From: Brevundimonas sp. LM2
GTDB lineage: Bacteria > Pseudomonadota > Alphaproteobacteria > Caulobacterales > Caulobacteraceae
Direction of reading: 5' to 3'
Assembly: GCF_002002865.1 (NCBI RefSeq)
Contig: NZ_CP019508.1
Location: forward strand, 2,894,501-2,958,500
DNA length: 64,000 nt
Positions within the stretch are counted from its first letter, which is position 1. Every line of letters begins with the position of its first letter. The notes below the pieces were generated by a model. That model worked only from the letters and a program-made list of their open reading frames with translations, did no database searches and was not told where the DNA came from. This document shows positions 15,855-24,000 of this stretch, one piece after another. Position numbers and translations under genes: made by a program.

Positions 15855-17741
15855 ATGACCCTGGAGACCCCTGCCCCCGATTCCCTGCCGCTCGTCGCCG
15901 CCGACCTGATCCGCGACGAGGCCCGGCGCGCGCCCGACAAGCCCGGCGTCTATCGCATGTACGGCGAGGACGGGACCTGCCTGTATGTCGGCAAGGCGCG
16001 CTCCATCAAGAAACGCATCCTGCAGTACGCCCAGGGGCGGTTCCACACCCAGCGCATCGGGCTGATGGTGTCGCTGACCCGGTCGATGGAGCTGGTGGTC
16101 ACCGCCTCCGAGACCGAGGCCCTGCTGCTGGAATCCAACTTCATCAAGAAGCTGAAGCCGCGCTTCAACGTGGTGCTGCGCGACGACAAGTCCTTCGCCG
16201 AACTGATGATCCGCAAGGACCACCGCGCGCCCCAGGTGCGCAAGCACCGGGGGTCGCACACCACGCCGGGCGACTATTTCGGCCCCTTCGCCTCGACCTG
16301 GGCGGTGAACCGGACGCTGAACACATTGCAGAAGGCCTTCCTGCTGCGGTCCTGTTCCGACAGCGTCTACGAGACCCGCACCCGGCCCTGCATGCTGCAC
16401 CAGATCAAGCGCTGCTCGGCCCCCTGCACCGGTTTGATCTCGCTCGAGGACTACGGCGACCTGGTCGAGGAGGCGTCGCAGTTCCTCAAGGGCAAGTCCC
16501 GCGCGGTGATCGGCCGCCTGTCCGGCGAGATGACCGCCGCCGCCGAGGCCATGGATTTCGAACAGGCCGCCCGGGTGCGCGACCGCATCCGAGCCCTGTC
16601 GGCCATCGCCATGGAGAACTCCGTCAGCGCCGACAGCGTCGCCGAAGCCGACGTCTTCGCCCTGTTCAGCGAGGGCGGCCAGGCCTGTGTCCAGGTCTTC
16701 TTCTACCGCGCCGGCCAGAACTGGGGCGGCCGGGCCTATTTCCCGCGCGTCGACCGGTCCGACACCGATCCGGAGATTCTGGCCGCCTTCCTGGGCCAGT
16801 TCTACGAGGACAAACCGATCCCGCGCCTGGTCCTGTCCAACGTCCGCCCGCACGAGCTGGAGCTGCTGGAGGAGGCCTTTTCCATGAAGGCCGAGCGGAA
16901 GGTCGAAATCGCCCGGCCCCTGCGCGGCGACAAGCTGGCCCTGGTCGACCACGCCCACACCAATGCCCGTGAGGCCCTGGGCCGCAAGATGGCCGAGAGC
17001 TCGGCCCAGGGAAAGATCCTGACCGAGGTCTGTGAGGCCTTCGGACTGGAGGGCACGCCCGAACGGATCGAGGTCTATGACAACGCCCACATCCAGGGGA
17101 CCAATGCCGTCGGCGGCATGATCGTGGCCGGGCCCGAGGGCTTCCAGAAGTCGCAGTACCGCAAGTTCAACATCCGCGGCGAGGACCTGACCCCCGGCGA
17201 CGACTACGGCATGATGCGCGAGGTCATGCGCCGCCGTTTCGGCCGCCTGGTCAAGGACGAGGAGGAAGGCACCGAGGAGGTGATCCGCCCCGACCTGCTG
17301 CTGATCGACGGCGGGGCCGGCCAGCTGGCCGAGGTCCAGGCGGTGCTGGCCGACCTCGGGCTCGACGACATCCTGGCCGTCGGCGTGGCCAAGGGGCCGG
17401 ACCGGGACGCGGGGATGGAGCGGTTCTTCGTGCCCGGCAAGCCGCCCTTCATGCTGCCGCTGAAGAGCCCGGCGCTTTACTACATTCAGCGCCTGCGCGA
17501 CGAGGCCCACCGCTTCGCCAACGGGGCCCACCGCACCCGCCGGTCGATGGACATCAAGAAGAACCCGCTGGACGAGATCGAGGGCGTCGGACCCGGCCGC
17601 AAGAAGGCCCTCCTGCACGCCTTCGGCTCGGCCAAGGGCGTCGGCCGGGCGGCGGTGGTCGATCTGGAAAAGGTCGAGGGCATCAACCGCGCCCTGGCCG
17701 AACGGATTTATGGCTTCTTCCATCCGGCCGCGCAGCGTTAA
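15855..17741 (+). CDS. uvrC: UvrABC excinuclease subunit C
   Basis: Nucleotide-excision repair nuclease that makes both incisions, 628 residues. The N-terminal GIY-YIG domain is clear (GVYRMYGEDGTCLYVGKA, residues about 32-50). Next come the cysteine cluster region (CSDSVYETRTRPCMLHQIKR), a UvrB-binding UVR helix pair near residues 205-240, the RNase-H-like 3'-nuclease (EVYDNAHIQGTNAVGGM; LLIDGGAGQL) and a C-terminal helix-hairpin-helix (IEGVGPGRKKALLHAFGS). ATG 15855 is chosen over an upstream TTG. The neighbouring small gene downstream is separate. Confidence 0.98.
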   Translation: MTLETPAPDSLPLVAADLIRDEARRAPDKPGVYRMYGEDGTCLYVGKARSIKKRILQYAQGRFHTQRIGLMVSLTRSMELVVTASETEALLLESNFIKKLKPRFNVVLRDDKSFAELMIRKDHRAPQVRKHRGSHTTPGDYFGPFASTWAVNRTLNTLQKAFLLRSCSDSVYETRTRPCMLHQIKRCSAPCTGLISLEDYGDLVEEASQFLKGKSRAVIGRLSGEMTAAAEAMDFEQAARVRDRIRALSAIAMENSVSADSVAEADVFALFSEGGQACVQVFFYRAGQNWGGRAYFPRVDRSDTDPEILAAFLGQFYEDKPIPRLVLSNVRPHELELLEEAFSMKAERKVEIARPLRGDKLALVDHAHTNAREALGRKMAESSAQGKILTEVCEAFGLEGTPERIEVYDNAHIQGTNAVGGMIVAGPEGFQKSQYRKFNIRGEDLTPGDDYGMMREVMRRRFGRLVKDEEEGTEEVIRPDLLLIDGGAGQLAEVQAVLADLGLDDILAVGVAKGPDRDAGMERFFVPGKPPFMLPLKSPALYYIQRLRDEAHRFANGAHRTRRSMDIKKNPLDEIEGVGPGRKKALLHAFGSAKGVGRAAVVDLEKVEGINRALAERIYGFFHPAAQR

Positions 17742-17779
17742 GTTGGCGCGGCCACGCATGGGCTGATGGAGGCGCCCCG

Positions 17780-18091
17780 ATGAGCGAGTTGTCCCAGGGT
17801 ACGGTCCACCAGGTCCCGACTGATCTGGAAGCGGCGCTGCGCGCGGACGCCGCGGTGCTGGCCCTGTGGGAGCGGCTGACGCCGCTGGGGCGCAACGAGT
17901 TCATCTGCTGGGTCGAGGACGCCAAACAGGCGAAGACGCGCGAGCGCCGTGTCGGCCGGACCACCGAGGAACTGCGGGAAGGCAAGGGCCGCCCCTGCTG
18001 CTGGCCCGGCTGCATCCATCGCACCGACAAGGCCCCGAGCCGCTGGCAACAGGCGGTCCTGATCGACGGCAAGCGGAACCGGGGGTCATAA
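17780..18091 (+). CDS. YdeI/OmpD-associated-like small protein
   Basis: A 103-residue soluble protein with the block PLGRNEFICWVEDAKQAKTRERR, followed by RTTEELREGKGRPCCWPGC, known from the C-terminal part of YdeI/OmpD-associated family proteins. The CCWPGC cysteine cluster could bind a metal. No catalytic activity is established for the family. ATG 17780 follows GGAGG 10 bp upstream. It lies 38 bp after uvrC in the same direction and may share its transcript. Confidence 0.8.
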   Translation: MSELSQGTVHQVPTDLEAALRADAAVLALWERLTPLGRNEFICWVEDAKQAKTRERRVGRTTEELREGKGRPCCWPGCIHRTDKAPSRWQQAVLIDGKRNRGS

Positions 18092-18206
18092 AGGGAGCGT
18101 CGCGCTGCCTCGCCGCAGGGCGCGGCGGCAGCGTCGTGATTGAGGTAGCCGCGGTTCTTTCCAGCTGCCACCCGATGGTTCAAAAGAGCAATCCGAGGGG
18201 AATTTT

Positions 18207-18533
18207 ATGCTCACTGCAGTACTATTAATCGCGGCATTGCAGGCCAATACTCCGGATGAATTCCCAAAGAAGGCCCATGTCGTAGTGGAATGCGTCGCAG
18301 GGCCAGACGGGACGGCGTCTGGTTGTCGGGCGGTGGAAGTAAGCCATCCCGGGCAGGGCTTGGAGGGTGCAGCTCTGAGCGCCGTTCGTCATGGCCATGT
18401 TCAAGAACGGAATGGCGTCCCTGATGGACAGACATTCCGGGTCCGGATTGCTTTTCGCATGGCTGGAGAAGGGGATAATTTGGGCCCGCCACAATCGAGC
18501 GGCGACCGAGCCAGAAATAGCTCAACTGACTAA
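18207..18533 (+). CDS. small exported protein resembling a TonB C-terminal domain
   Basis: A 108-residue protein with a short hydrophobic N-terminus (MLTAVLLIAALQA) and a core reading VVVECVAGPDGTASGCRAVEVSHPGQGLEGAAL..., then TFRVRIAF. This is the beta-alpha-beta pattern of TonB C-terminal-like domains (C-V-x-G-x-C, then a hydrophobic strand and an exit strand). It lacks the long proline-rich linker and transmembrane anchor of a true energy transducer. ATG 18207 has GAGGGGAA upstream. The polar C-terminal 20 residues look non-conserved. Function unknown; composition is less GC-rich than its neighbours. Confidence 0.6.
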   Translation: MLTAVLLIAALQANTPDEFPKKAHVVVECVAGPDGTASGCRAVEVSHPGQGLEGAALSAVRHGHVQERNGVPDGQTFRVRIAFRMAGEGDNLGPPQSSGDRARNSSTD

Positions 18534-18607
18534 TGTCCGCTGCCCACCCAGACGCTCGGCAAGGCTCCTAAGCGGTGCCTCTATGAAGCGGCCACCCGAA
18601 GGCCGTT

Positions 18608-18997
18608 CTACCATTCCACGACGTCGAGCCCCGGGATGTCGCGGAAATCCGCTCCGTTCAGGGTCACCAGGCTGAAGCTCCTAGACATCGCCTGGGCCGC
18701 GATCATGCGGTCGATGATCTTGCGGCGCGAGAAGCCCGCGGACTGGATGATCGCGCGATACGCGTCGGCGGCATCGTCATCGAATGGGAACACCGGCAGA
18801 CTCTGCAGAAGCGTATCCAGCCTGGCGCGCTTACGCTCCGCGTCCGCCGGATCCCGATGTGAACCGCCTTCCAGCTCGACCCGGGTCAGGACGGACAGGG
18901 CGACCTCGCCCTGCAGCGACAGGACCCGATCCTGAACCTCAACAACATCGTCGCGAAGCCCGATAGCCACGTTGGTGTCGAGCAGAAAGCGAGTCAA
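18608..18997 (-). CDS. vapC: VapC toxin, PIN-domain ribonuclease
   Basis: Toxin half of a type II toxin-antitoxin pair, 129 residues. Acidic active-site residues are visible in LLDTNV (Asp7), RVELEGG (Glu41), KIIDRMIAAQA and TLNGADFRDI, the PIN quartet. It cleaves RNA (often initiator tRNA or rRNA in this family; the target here is unknown). It overlaps the antitoxin gene by 4 bp (ATGA), so translation is coupled and antitoxin is made first. The catalytic set looks intact. Confidence 0.93.
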   Translation of the reverse strand: MTRFLLDTNVAIGLRDDVVEVQDRVLSLQGEVALSVLTRVELEGGSHRDPADAERKRARLDTLLQSLPVFPFDDDAADAYRAIIQSAGFSRRKIIDRMIAAQAMSRSFSLVTLNGADFRDIPGLDVVEW

Positions 18998-19233
18998 AGC
19001 CCGGGCCGTTCAGGGAACTCGATCGGCACACGGCTCTCGACGTCGCTTGGTTTGGGAAGGCTGCGAAGCCTGGCCACCATCTCGGCGACCGACGGCCGTT
19101 TGGGTCGAATGGTTGTGACTTCGCCGATCCGCTCGATCTCGAGCTCCACATCGGTGCCATAGGCGAAGCCCTTGGGCAGGCGTACGGCTTCGCTGTTTCC
19201 GCTTCGGAATGCCTTCGTCGTCAAGATCGTCAT
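18994..19233 (-). CDS. vapB: VapB antitoxin, AbrB/SpoVT-type DNA-binding protein
   Basis: A 79-residue antitoxin with the N-terminal swapped-hairpin AbrB fold (TKAFRSGNSEAVRLPKGFAY, with the family motif SGNSxAVRLPK) and a C-terminal tail (EMVARLRSLPKPSDVESRVP) that would wrap around VapC. The start is ATG 19233 with GAGGAG; a GTG two codons earlier is the only alternative. It is followed directly by vapC with a 4-bp overlap. It probably represses its own operon through the palindrome just upstream. Confidence 0.92.
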   Translation of the reverse strand: MTILTTKAFRSGNSEAVRLPKGFAYGTDVELEIERIGEVTTIRPKRPSVAEMVARLRSLPKPSDVESRVPIEFPERPGL

Positions 19234-19250
19234 GACCACTCCTCGTACTC

Positions 19251-19266
19251 ACAGGTATATACCTGT
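19251..19266. promoter_or_regulatory. VapB(C) operator, perfect 16-bp palindrome
   Basis: ACAGGTATATACCTGT is a perfect palindrome 18 bp upstream of vapB. Its central TATATA can serve as the -10 box on the minus strand, with TTGATT (15 bp further upstream) as the -35, so bound VapBC would block the promoter directly. Confidence 0.8.
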
Positions 19267-19300
19267 TGGCGCGAACAATCAAAAATCCTAGAACCACCCC

Positions 19301-19927
19301 ATGCCAGACTCGTCCACCGACCCCCTGATCGCCGGCTACCACCGCTTCCGCGCCGACCACTGGCCCGCCGCCAAGGCGGAGTACGAGGCCCTGGCCGCCG
19401 ATGGCCAGACGCCGCACACCCTGATCGTGGCCTGTTCCGACAGCCGCGCCGATCCGGCCCTGATCTTCGACGCCGCCCCGGGCCAGCTGTTCGTGGTGCG
19501 CAACGTCGCCAACCTGGTCCCGCCCTATGAGCCGGACGGCCAGCTGCACGGGGTCTCGGCGGCGCTGGAGTTCGGGGTCAAGGTGCTGAACGTCAGCCGC
19601 ATCGTGGTCATGGGCCACGCCCACTGCGGCGGCGTCGCGGCCATGCGGGACGGCACGCCCGACAGCGTCCGCGACTTCGTCGGTCCCTGGATCGCCCAGG
19701 GCACCGCCGTCGTCCGCCGCGTCGCCGAGACGGTGGAGCCCGATGAGGTCGAACGGGCTTCGGAAGAGGCGGTGGTGCGCCTGTCGCTCGACAACCTGCG
19801 CACCTTCCCCTGGATCGCGGAGCGCGAGACGGCCGGGACGCTGGAGCTGACCGGCCTGCATTTCGGCATCGCCGAGGGTATGCTGCGTGCCCTGACCTCG
19901 GCTCCGCGCTTTGAACCGCTAAGCTAG
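19301..19927 (+). CDS. beta-class carbonic anhydrase
   Basis: Zinc enzyme interconverting CO2 and bicarbonate, 208 residues. Zinc ligands are Cys45 (in IVACSDSRAD, with Asp47 and Arg49 as the catalytic dyad) and His106/Cys109 in MGHAHCGG, the standard beta-class set. ATG 19301 is 34 bp from the vapBC operator, so the two divergent transcripts share a short control region. The gene is followed 38 bp later by pgsA. Cytoplasmic; probably supplies bicarbonate to carboxylases. Confidence 0.95.
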   Translation: MPDSSTDPLIAGYHRFRADHWPAAKAEYEALAADGQTPHTLIVACSDSRADPALIFDAAPGQLFVVRNVANLVPPYEPDGQLHGVSAALEFGVKVLNVSRIVVMGHAHCGGVAAMRDGTPDSVRDFVGPWIAQGTAVVRRVAETVEPDEVERASEEAVVRLSLDNLRTFPWIAERETAGTLELTGLHFGIAEGMLRALTSAPRFEPLS

Positions 19928-19965
19928 AGGCGCGTTCGCCTCTCATCGCCGTCCCGGACCCTTGA

Positions 19966-20601
19966 ATGACCCACACTCCCCACGCCAACCCCATCCCCAA
20001 CATCCTGACCGGCCTGCGGCTGGTGGCCGGGGTGGTGATGTTCCTGATCCTGGCGGGGGCGACCGGCGGCGTGCCGATCCTGTCGGCCTATCTGAGCCCC
20101 GAGGACCAGTTCGGTCTGTACCGCGCGGCCTTCTACATCTTCGTCGTCGCCGCCTCGACCGACTGGGTCGACGGCTATCTGGCGCGGCGCTGGAAGTCCG
20201 AGACGCGCTGGGGCGCCATCCTGGACCCCATAGCCGACAAGATCCTGGTCACCGGGGCCATCCTGGGCGTGCTGACCTCGGGATCGGTTCCCCAGATCGC
20301 CATCCCCTGCGGTCTGATCCTGTTCCGCGAATTCGCCGTCTCGGCCCTGCGCGAGACCATCGCCGGCCGGATCACGCTGGAGGTCACCACCCTGGCCAAG
20401 TGGAAGACCACGGTCCAGCTGGTCGCCCTGGGGGCCCAGCTGTTCGCGCGCAACTGGGACGGCTTCGGCCTCGACTTCGAATGGCTGCCGGCCTTCCAGC
20501 TGTTCGCCGACAGCCTGATCTGGTTCGCCGCCATCGCCACCGTCTGGACCGGCTGGCAGTATTTCGACACGGCGCGCCGGTCGCTGAAGGAAGCGGATTA
20601 G
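19966..20601 (+). CDS. pgsA: CDP-diacylglycerol-glycerol-3-phosphate 3-phosphatidyltransferase
   Basis: Integral membrane enzyme of phosphatidylglycerol synthesis, 211 residues. The CDP-alcohol phosphotransferase signature DG-x2-AR-x8-G-x3-D-x3-D is present as VDGYLARR, then WGAILDPIADK. Multiple hydrophobic helices surround it. The N-terminus PIPNILTGLRLVAG is the usual PgsA start. It is in line with the carbonic anhydrase gene upstream and is followed by a long palindromic repeat rather than a simple terminator. Confidence 0.95.
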   Translation: MTHTPHANPIPNILTGLRLVAGVVMFLILAGATGGVPILSAYLSPEDQFGLYRAAFYIFVVAASTDWVDGYLARRWKSETRWGAILDPIADKILVTGAILGVLTSGSVPQIAIPCGLILFREFAVSALRETIAGRITLEVTTLAKWKTTVQLVALGAQLFARNWDGFGLDFEWLPAFQLFADSLIWFAAIATVWTGWQYFDTARRSLKEAD

Positions 20602-20617
20602 GAGCCAGCCTTGGCTG

Positions 20618-20790
20618 CCCTTCCCCCATTCTTCATGGGGGAAAGCGGCCCGTCGATCGCGCAGCGATCCAGGGCCGATGGGGGGAGTCTTTCTTGGCTT
20701 AGCAGGCCATGATCAAGTTCCCCCATCCGTCCTGTTCTCGCTCCGCTCGAAGACGGACGGCTTTCCCCCGCAAAGCGCGGGGGAAGGGCT
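20618..20790. repeat. REPIN-like inverted repeat, type B copy 1
   Basis: About 173 bp. Each half consists of an outer hairpin (CCTTCCCC...GGGGGAAAG), an inner hairpin (CGGCCCGTCGATCGCGCAGC type) and the tail GATGGGGG; the two halves face each other across roughly 40 bp of unconserved spacer. Near-identical copies occur at 48939, 55381 and 59698. No ORF inside. Confidence 0.9.
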
Positions 20791-20806
20791 TCTGGTCAGG
20801 CTGGTG

Positions 20807-21337
20807 CTATCCCAGCCCCTTCGCCAGCACCACGAACTCCAGATCCTGCCGCCTCGGCAGGCCGGCGCGCTCGTCGCTGAGCGGAAACGGCTCGGTCTCG
20901 CCGGTCAAGGCGTAGCCGCGGCGTTCGTACCAGGCGATCAGCTCGGGGCGCTGGCGGATGACGGTCATGCGCAGGGTGCGCGCGCCGAAGCGGGTCACGG
21001 CCTCGGCCTCCGCCGCCGCGATCATGAACCGGCCCAGGCCGCCCGCCTGCCGCTCCGGCTCGACCGAAAGCAGGCCCAGATAAGCCGTGCCGTCGCCCTC
21101 ATCGACCAGCTGCAGACAGGCGACCAGGGTGCCGACGTCCTCCGCCAGCAACATGATCCGGGCGGGATCGGTCAGGATCTCGGTCAGCTCTTCGACGTCG
21201 GTCCGCTGACCGTCCAGCAGGTCGGCCTCATTGGTCCAGCCCAGTTTGGCCGTCTCGCCGCGATAGGCCCGCTCGATCAGAGGGTGCAGGGCCGGCAGGT
21301 CGTCGAGGGTGGCGGCCCGGGTGGTCAGTCCGCTCAA
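20807..21337 (-). CDS. GNAT-family N-acetyltransferase
   Basis: Acyl-CoA-dependent acetyltransferase of 176 residues. The acetyl-CoA-binding loop is in SVEPERQAGGLGRFMIAAAEAEA (Q/R-x2-G-x-G/A pattern), and the C-terminal strand reads YERRGYALTGETEPF. The start codon is TTG at 21337, overlapping the TGA of the upstream peptidase (TTGA), so translation is probably coupled; no in-frame ATG lies near the start. It is cotranscribed with a secreted dipeptidyl-peptidase gene. Substrate unknown. Confidence 0.88.
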   Translation of the reverse strand: MSGLTTRAATLDDLPALHPLIERAYRGETAKLGWTNEADLLDGQRTDVEELTEILTDPARIMLLAEDVGTLVACLQLVDEGDGTAYLGLLSVEPERQAGGLGRFMIAAAEAEAVTRFGARTLRMTVIRQRPELIAWYERRGYALTGETEPFPLSDERAGLPRRQDLEFVVLAKGLG

Positions 21338-23433
21338 CGCGCGCCCAGCTCCTCGACCAGACGGCCCATGTCATAGACGTCGCGCAGGGCCACGGTCACG
21401 GCGCCGGTGGTCACGATCACGCTGCGGTTGACGGTGCGGTCATAGCCATAGGCGTTCCTCTGGGTCAGGACGGTGGAGTCGAAATTGGCCCCCACGATCT
21501 CGCCCGCCGCCGTCACCACCGGCGAGCCGGACGAACCGCCGATGGTGTCCGACGACACCGTCATGTTCATCACAGCGTCGGCGTCGATCCGGTCCTTGGC
21601 CGCCAGCAGTTTCGGCGCGACGTCGAACGGCGCGGCCCCCGTCGCCCGGTCCCACAGGCCGGCGAAGGTGGTGAAGGGCCCGAAGCGCTGGCCCGGCACG
21701 TCCGAGCCCTCGATCAGCCCATAGGTCAGGCGCAGGGTGCCGGTCGCATCGGGATAGACGCTGTCGGTGTAGGTCAGGAACCGGGCCGTCGCCAGCCGCT
21801 CGGAGGCCTGGTCGGTCGGGGCCTGGACCCGGGTCTCCCAGTCGCTGCGGATGGCGCGGGTCTCGTCCTGGATCGACAGCAGGTACTGGATCATCGGATC
21901 GTCCGAGGCCTCGACGGCGGCCAGGCCACCTTCCCACAGGGCGCGCCGCACCGCCGGATCGCCCAGTTTGGTGCCGGCGACCAGACGGGCGGACAGCTGT
22001 TCGGGCGACTCCTGGCCCAGCAGGCCGCGCACGGCCGGATGGTCGACGGTCAGCCATTCGCGCGTCTTGGACAGCCACCACTCCATCCGCACCTGCTCCA
22101 GCGCCGGATAGGTCGGCCGCTCGGCGAACAGGGCCGACTGCAGCGACGCCAGGCGGGCATCGCCGTATTCCGGCAGGCGCTCGGCCGACGGCTTGGCCCG
22201 TTCCTGCGCCCCGCGCACGAGGGCCCGGGCCCAGCCGAACAGCTGCGACCCGCCGGCCACCGGCGTCGTGCCCATGCCGGTTCCGCCTTCCAGCAGGGCC
22301 ATGGTGGGATAGAGCTCGCGCGCGATCGGCTGGACGGCGGACAGCGCCGCCCAGGGGTTACCCGCCCCCACTAGATCCATCCCGCCGTCCCGGATGCCGT
22401 TGTCCATGCCCGTGGCGCGGGTCTCGAACTCATCTTCCGCCTCAGCCTTGGCGGCCATGAAGGCGGGGTCGGTCAGGGCCCGCATCCGGCCCAGGCCGCG
22501 CTTGTAGGTGTTCTCCAGCCCGACGATCGGATCCATGGCGATGAAGGCGTTCTCCTCGCTCTCCGCGCTGAAGCGGATCAGCCGGCCGCGCAGCTCGGAC
22601 GCGATCAGCTGGTCCATCGGCAGGACCACGTCGCGCACCGTGGCCAGCTGGTCCATCGTCAGCAGCCGCTGGGTCGCGCCGGGCGAACCGGCCACGAACA
22701 CCGGAGTGCCCTCGACCGGCTTGTCCGCCTTCCAGACGAAATGGGTCGGCGTCTCGGCGGGGGCGTCGTTCTCATAGAGGCGGATGAAGGCCGCATCGAT
22801 GGCGAAGCGCGGGAAGCTGAAATTGTCCAGATCGCCGCCGAACGTCGCGGCGCGATCCTCGGGCGCGAAGGCCAGGCGGACGTCGGTGTATTTCTTGTAG
22901 GTATACAGCTTGAACTGGCCGCCCCGGTAAAGGGTCACGACCTGGCAGCGCTTGTCGGTGGCGTCGCCGCAGGCCTCCTGCTCGATCCGGCCGATCTCGG
23001 CGTCCCGGGCCCGGGTGAAGGCCTGGCCGGTCAGGCCCGCGCCGACCGCCTGCACCCGCTCGGTCACGTCGCTGATGTCGGTCAGGACCTCGGCCGTGCC
23101 GCCGGGACATTTCGTCTCCTCCTCGCGAGTGCGGGGGGTGAAGCCGGTCTCGGCATAGTTGACCGCCTGGGTCGACAGATCGGCCACGCAGGTGGCGACG
23201 CAGTGGTTGTTGGTCATGACCAGGCCGGCGTCCGAGACGATCCCCGCCGAACACCCGCCGAACTTGACCGAGCTCAGCCGCACCCGGTCCAGCCAGGCCT
23301 GGTCGATACTGGTGCCGAGGGTCGCATTGGCCCGGGCGATGGGGAAGTTGTCGAACGTCCACATCCCCTCCTCGGCCCGCGCCCCGGTGGCGGCGACGGT
23401 CAGGGCGGTGGTGACGGCGAGGATCAGGCGCAT
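21334..23433 (-). CDS. S46 family dipeptidyl-peptidase, paralogue 1
   Basis: Exported serine peptidase of the DPP7/DPP11 family, 699 residues, chymotrypsin fold with a helical cap. A signal peptide ends near TGARA; the mature protein begins EEGMWTFDNFP. The catalytic His is His77 in MTNNHCV, the Ser is in GGSSGSPVV near the C-terminus, and FGGDLDNFSFPR is the family block around the aspartate region. The residue after FD in GANFDST is serine. In characterised enzymes this site is glycine (DPP7) or arginine (DPP11), so P1 preference may differ from both. It overlaps the GNAT gene by 4 bp. Confidence 0.94.
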   Translation of the reverse strand: MRLILAVTTALTVAATGARAEEGMWTFDNFPIARANATLGTSIDQAWLDRVRLSSVKFGGCSAGIVSDAGLVMTNNHCVATCVADLSTQAVNYAETGFTPRTREEETKCPGGTAEVLTDISDVTERVQAVGAGLTGQAFTRARDAEIGRIEQEACGDATDKRCQVVTLYRGGQFKLYTYKKYTDVRLAFAPEDRAATFGGDLDNFSFPRFAIDAAFIRLYENDAPAETPTHFVWKADKPVEGTPVFVAGSPGATQRLLTMDQLATVRDVVLPMDQLIASELRGRLIRFSAESEENAFIAMDPIVGLENTYKRGLGRMRALTDPAFMAAKAEAEDEFETRATGMDNGIRDGGMDLVGAGNPWAALSAVQPIARELYPTMALLEGGTGMGTTPVAGGSQLFGWARALVRGAQERAKPSAERLPEYGDARLASLQSALFAERPTYPALEQVRMEWWLSKTREWLTVDHPAVRGLLGQESPEQLSARLVAGTKLGDPAVRRALWEGGLAAVEASDDPMIQYLLSIQDETRAIRSDWETRVQAPTDQASERLATARFLTYTDSVYPDATGTLRLTYGLIEGSDVPGQRFGPFTTFAGLWDRATGAAPFDVAPKLLAAKDRIDADAVMNMTVSSDTIGGSSGSPVVTAAGEIVGANFDSTVLTQRNAYGYDRTVNRSVIVTTGAVTVALRDVYDMGRLVEELGAR

Positions 23434-23502
23434 GAGGGACTCCGAGTTATTCGGAGGGCAAGGGAAGGCAGCAAGGAGGCCTCGTCAAGCATGACTGCTG
23501 CC

Positions 23503-23580
23503 TTGTCATCCCGGACGAAGCGAAGCGGAGATCCGGGACGAAGCGCGCTCCATTCCCGCTTCGCCCGGACAGACCGTCAG
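23503..23580. repeat. TCCCGGA-type palindromes downstream of the GIY-YIG gene
   Basis: One hairpin (ATCCCGGACGAAGCG with its partner GAGATCCGGGA) is followed by a degenerate second unit (CGCTTCGCCCGGA...TCCGGG) that reaches into the 3' end of the nuclease gene. The motif TCCCGGA/TCCGGGA also forms the two hairpins on the other side of that gene. Confidence 0.75.
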
Positions 23581-23894
23581 GGCTGATCCGGGCGACGGCT
23601 CAGCACAAACCCGCCATACAGATCGAGCCACCGCGGATTGTCCGTCTCGACCAAGGCGAACTTCCAAGGCCGCCGCCAACGCTTGATCCGCTTCTCCCGA
23701 AGGATCGCCTGATCGACGTACTGATGACGCTCGTACCAGACCAGCTGATAGATGCCACGCTCGCGGGTATAGCCGTCGAACTCGCCCTGCCTGTGCTCAT
23801 CCACGCGTCGGATGAGATCGTTGGTCATGCCGACGTACAGCCAGCCGCAGGGGCCGTCAGCCAGGATGTACACCCAGTAATCGTGCGCGCGCAT
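23577..23894 (-). CDS. GIY-YIG nuclease domain protein
   Basis: A 105-residue stand-alone GIY-YIG domain of the UvrC-N/YhbQ type. YWVYILADG and LYVGMTNDLIRRV give the two tyrosines and the catalytic Arg (IRR), with the family histidine in EHRQGEF and the glutamate region in ILREKRIKRW. It sits alone between the two S46 peptidase paralogues and is bracketed within tens of bases by TCCCGGA palindromes, the layout expected for a nuclease acting on, or spread with, a REP-like repeat. ATG 23894 starts within 3 bp of the flanking repeat. Cellular role unproven. Confidence 0.92.
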   Translation of the reverse strand: MRAHDYWVYILADGPCGWLYVGMTNDLIRRVDEHRQGEFDGYTRERGIYQLVWYERHQYVDQAILREKRIKRWRRPWKFALVETDNPRWLDLYGGFVLSRRPDQP

Positions 23895-23896
23895 GA

Positions 23897-23992
23897 CCGG
23901 CTCCCGGACAATCGCTGCGCGATTTCCGGGAGAACGTCAATACGTGAGAAGGGCGTCCCGGATAGCCGCTTCGCGGCTTCCGGGATGACAAG
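23897..23992. repeat. two TCCCGGA-type hairpins upstream of the GIY-YIG gene
   Basis: Two successive stem-loops: CTCCCGGACAATCGC with GCGATTTCCGGGAG, and GTCCCGGATAGCCGC with GCGGCTTCCGGGAT. They share the 7-bp core TCCCGGA/TCCGGGA with the hairpin on the other side of the nuclease gene. Confidence 0.85.
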
Positions 23993-24000
23993 CGTGGTCT

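Noticed and set aside
20618..20790. Insertion sequence
   Set aside because: No transposase frame, too short, and internal two-hairpin structure; it fits a REPIN-like repeat instead.
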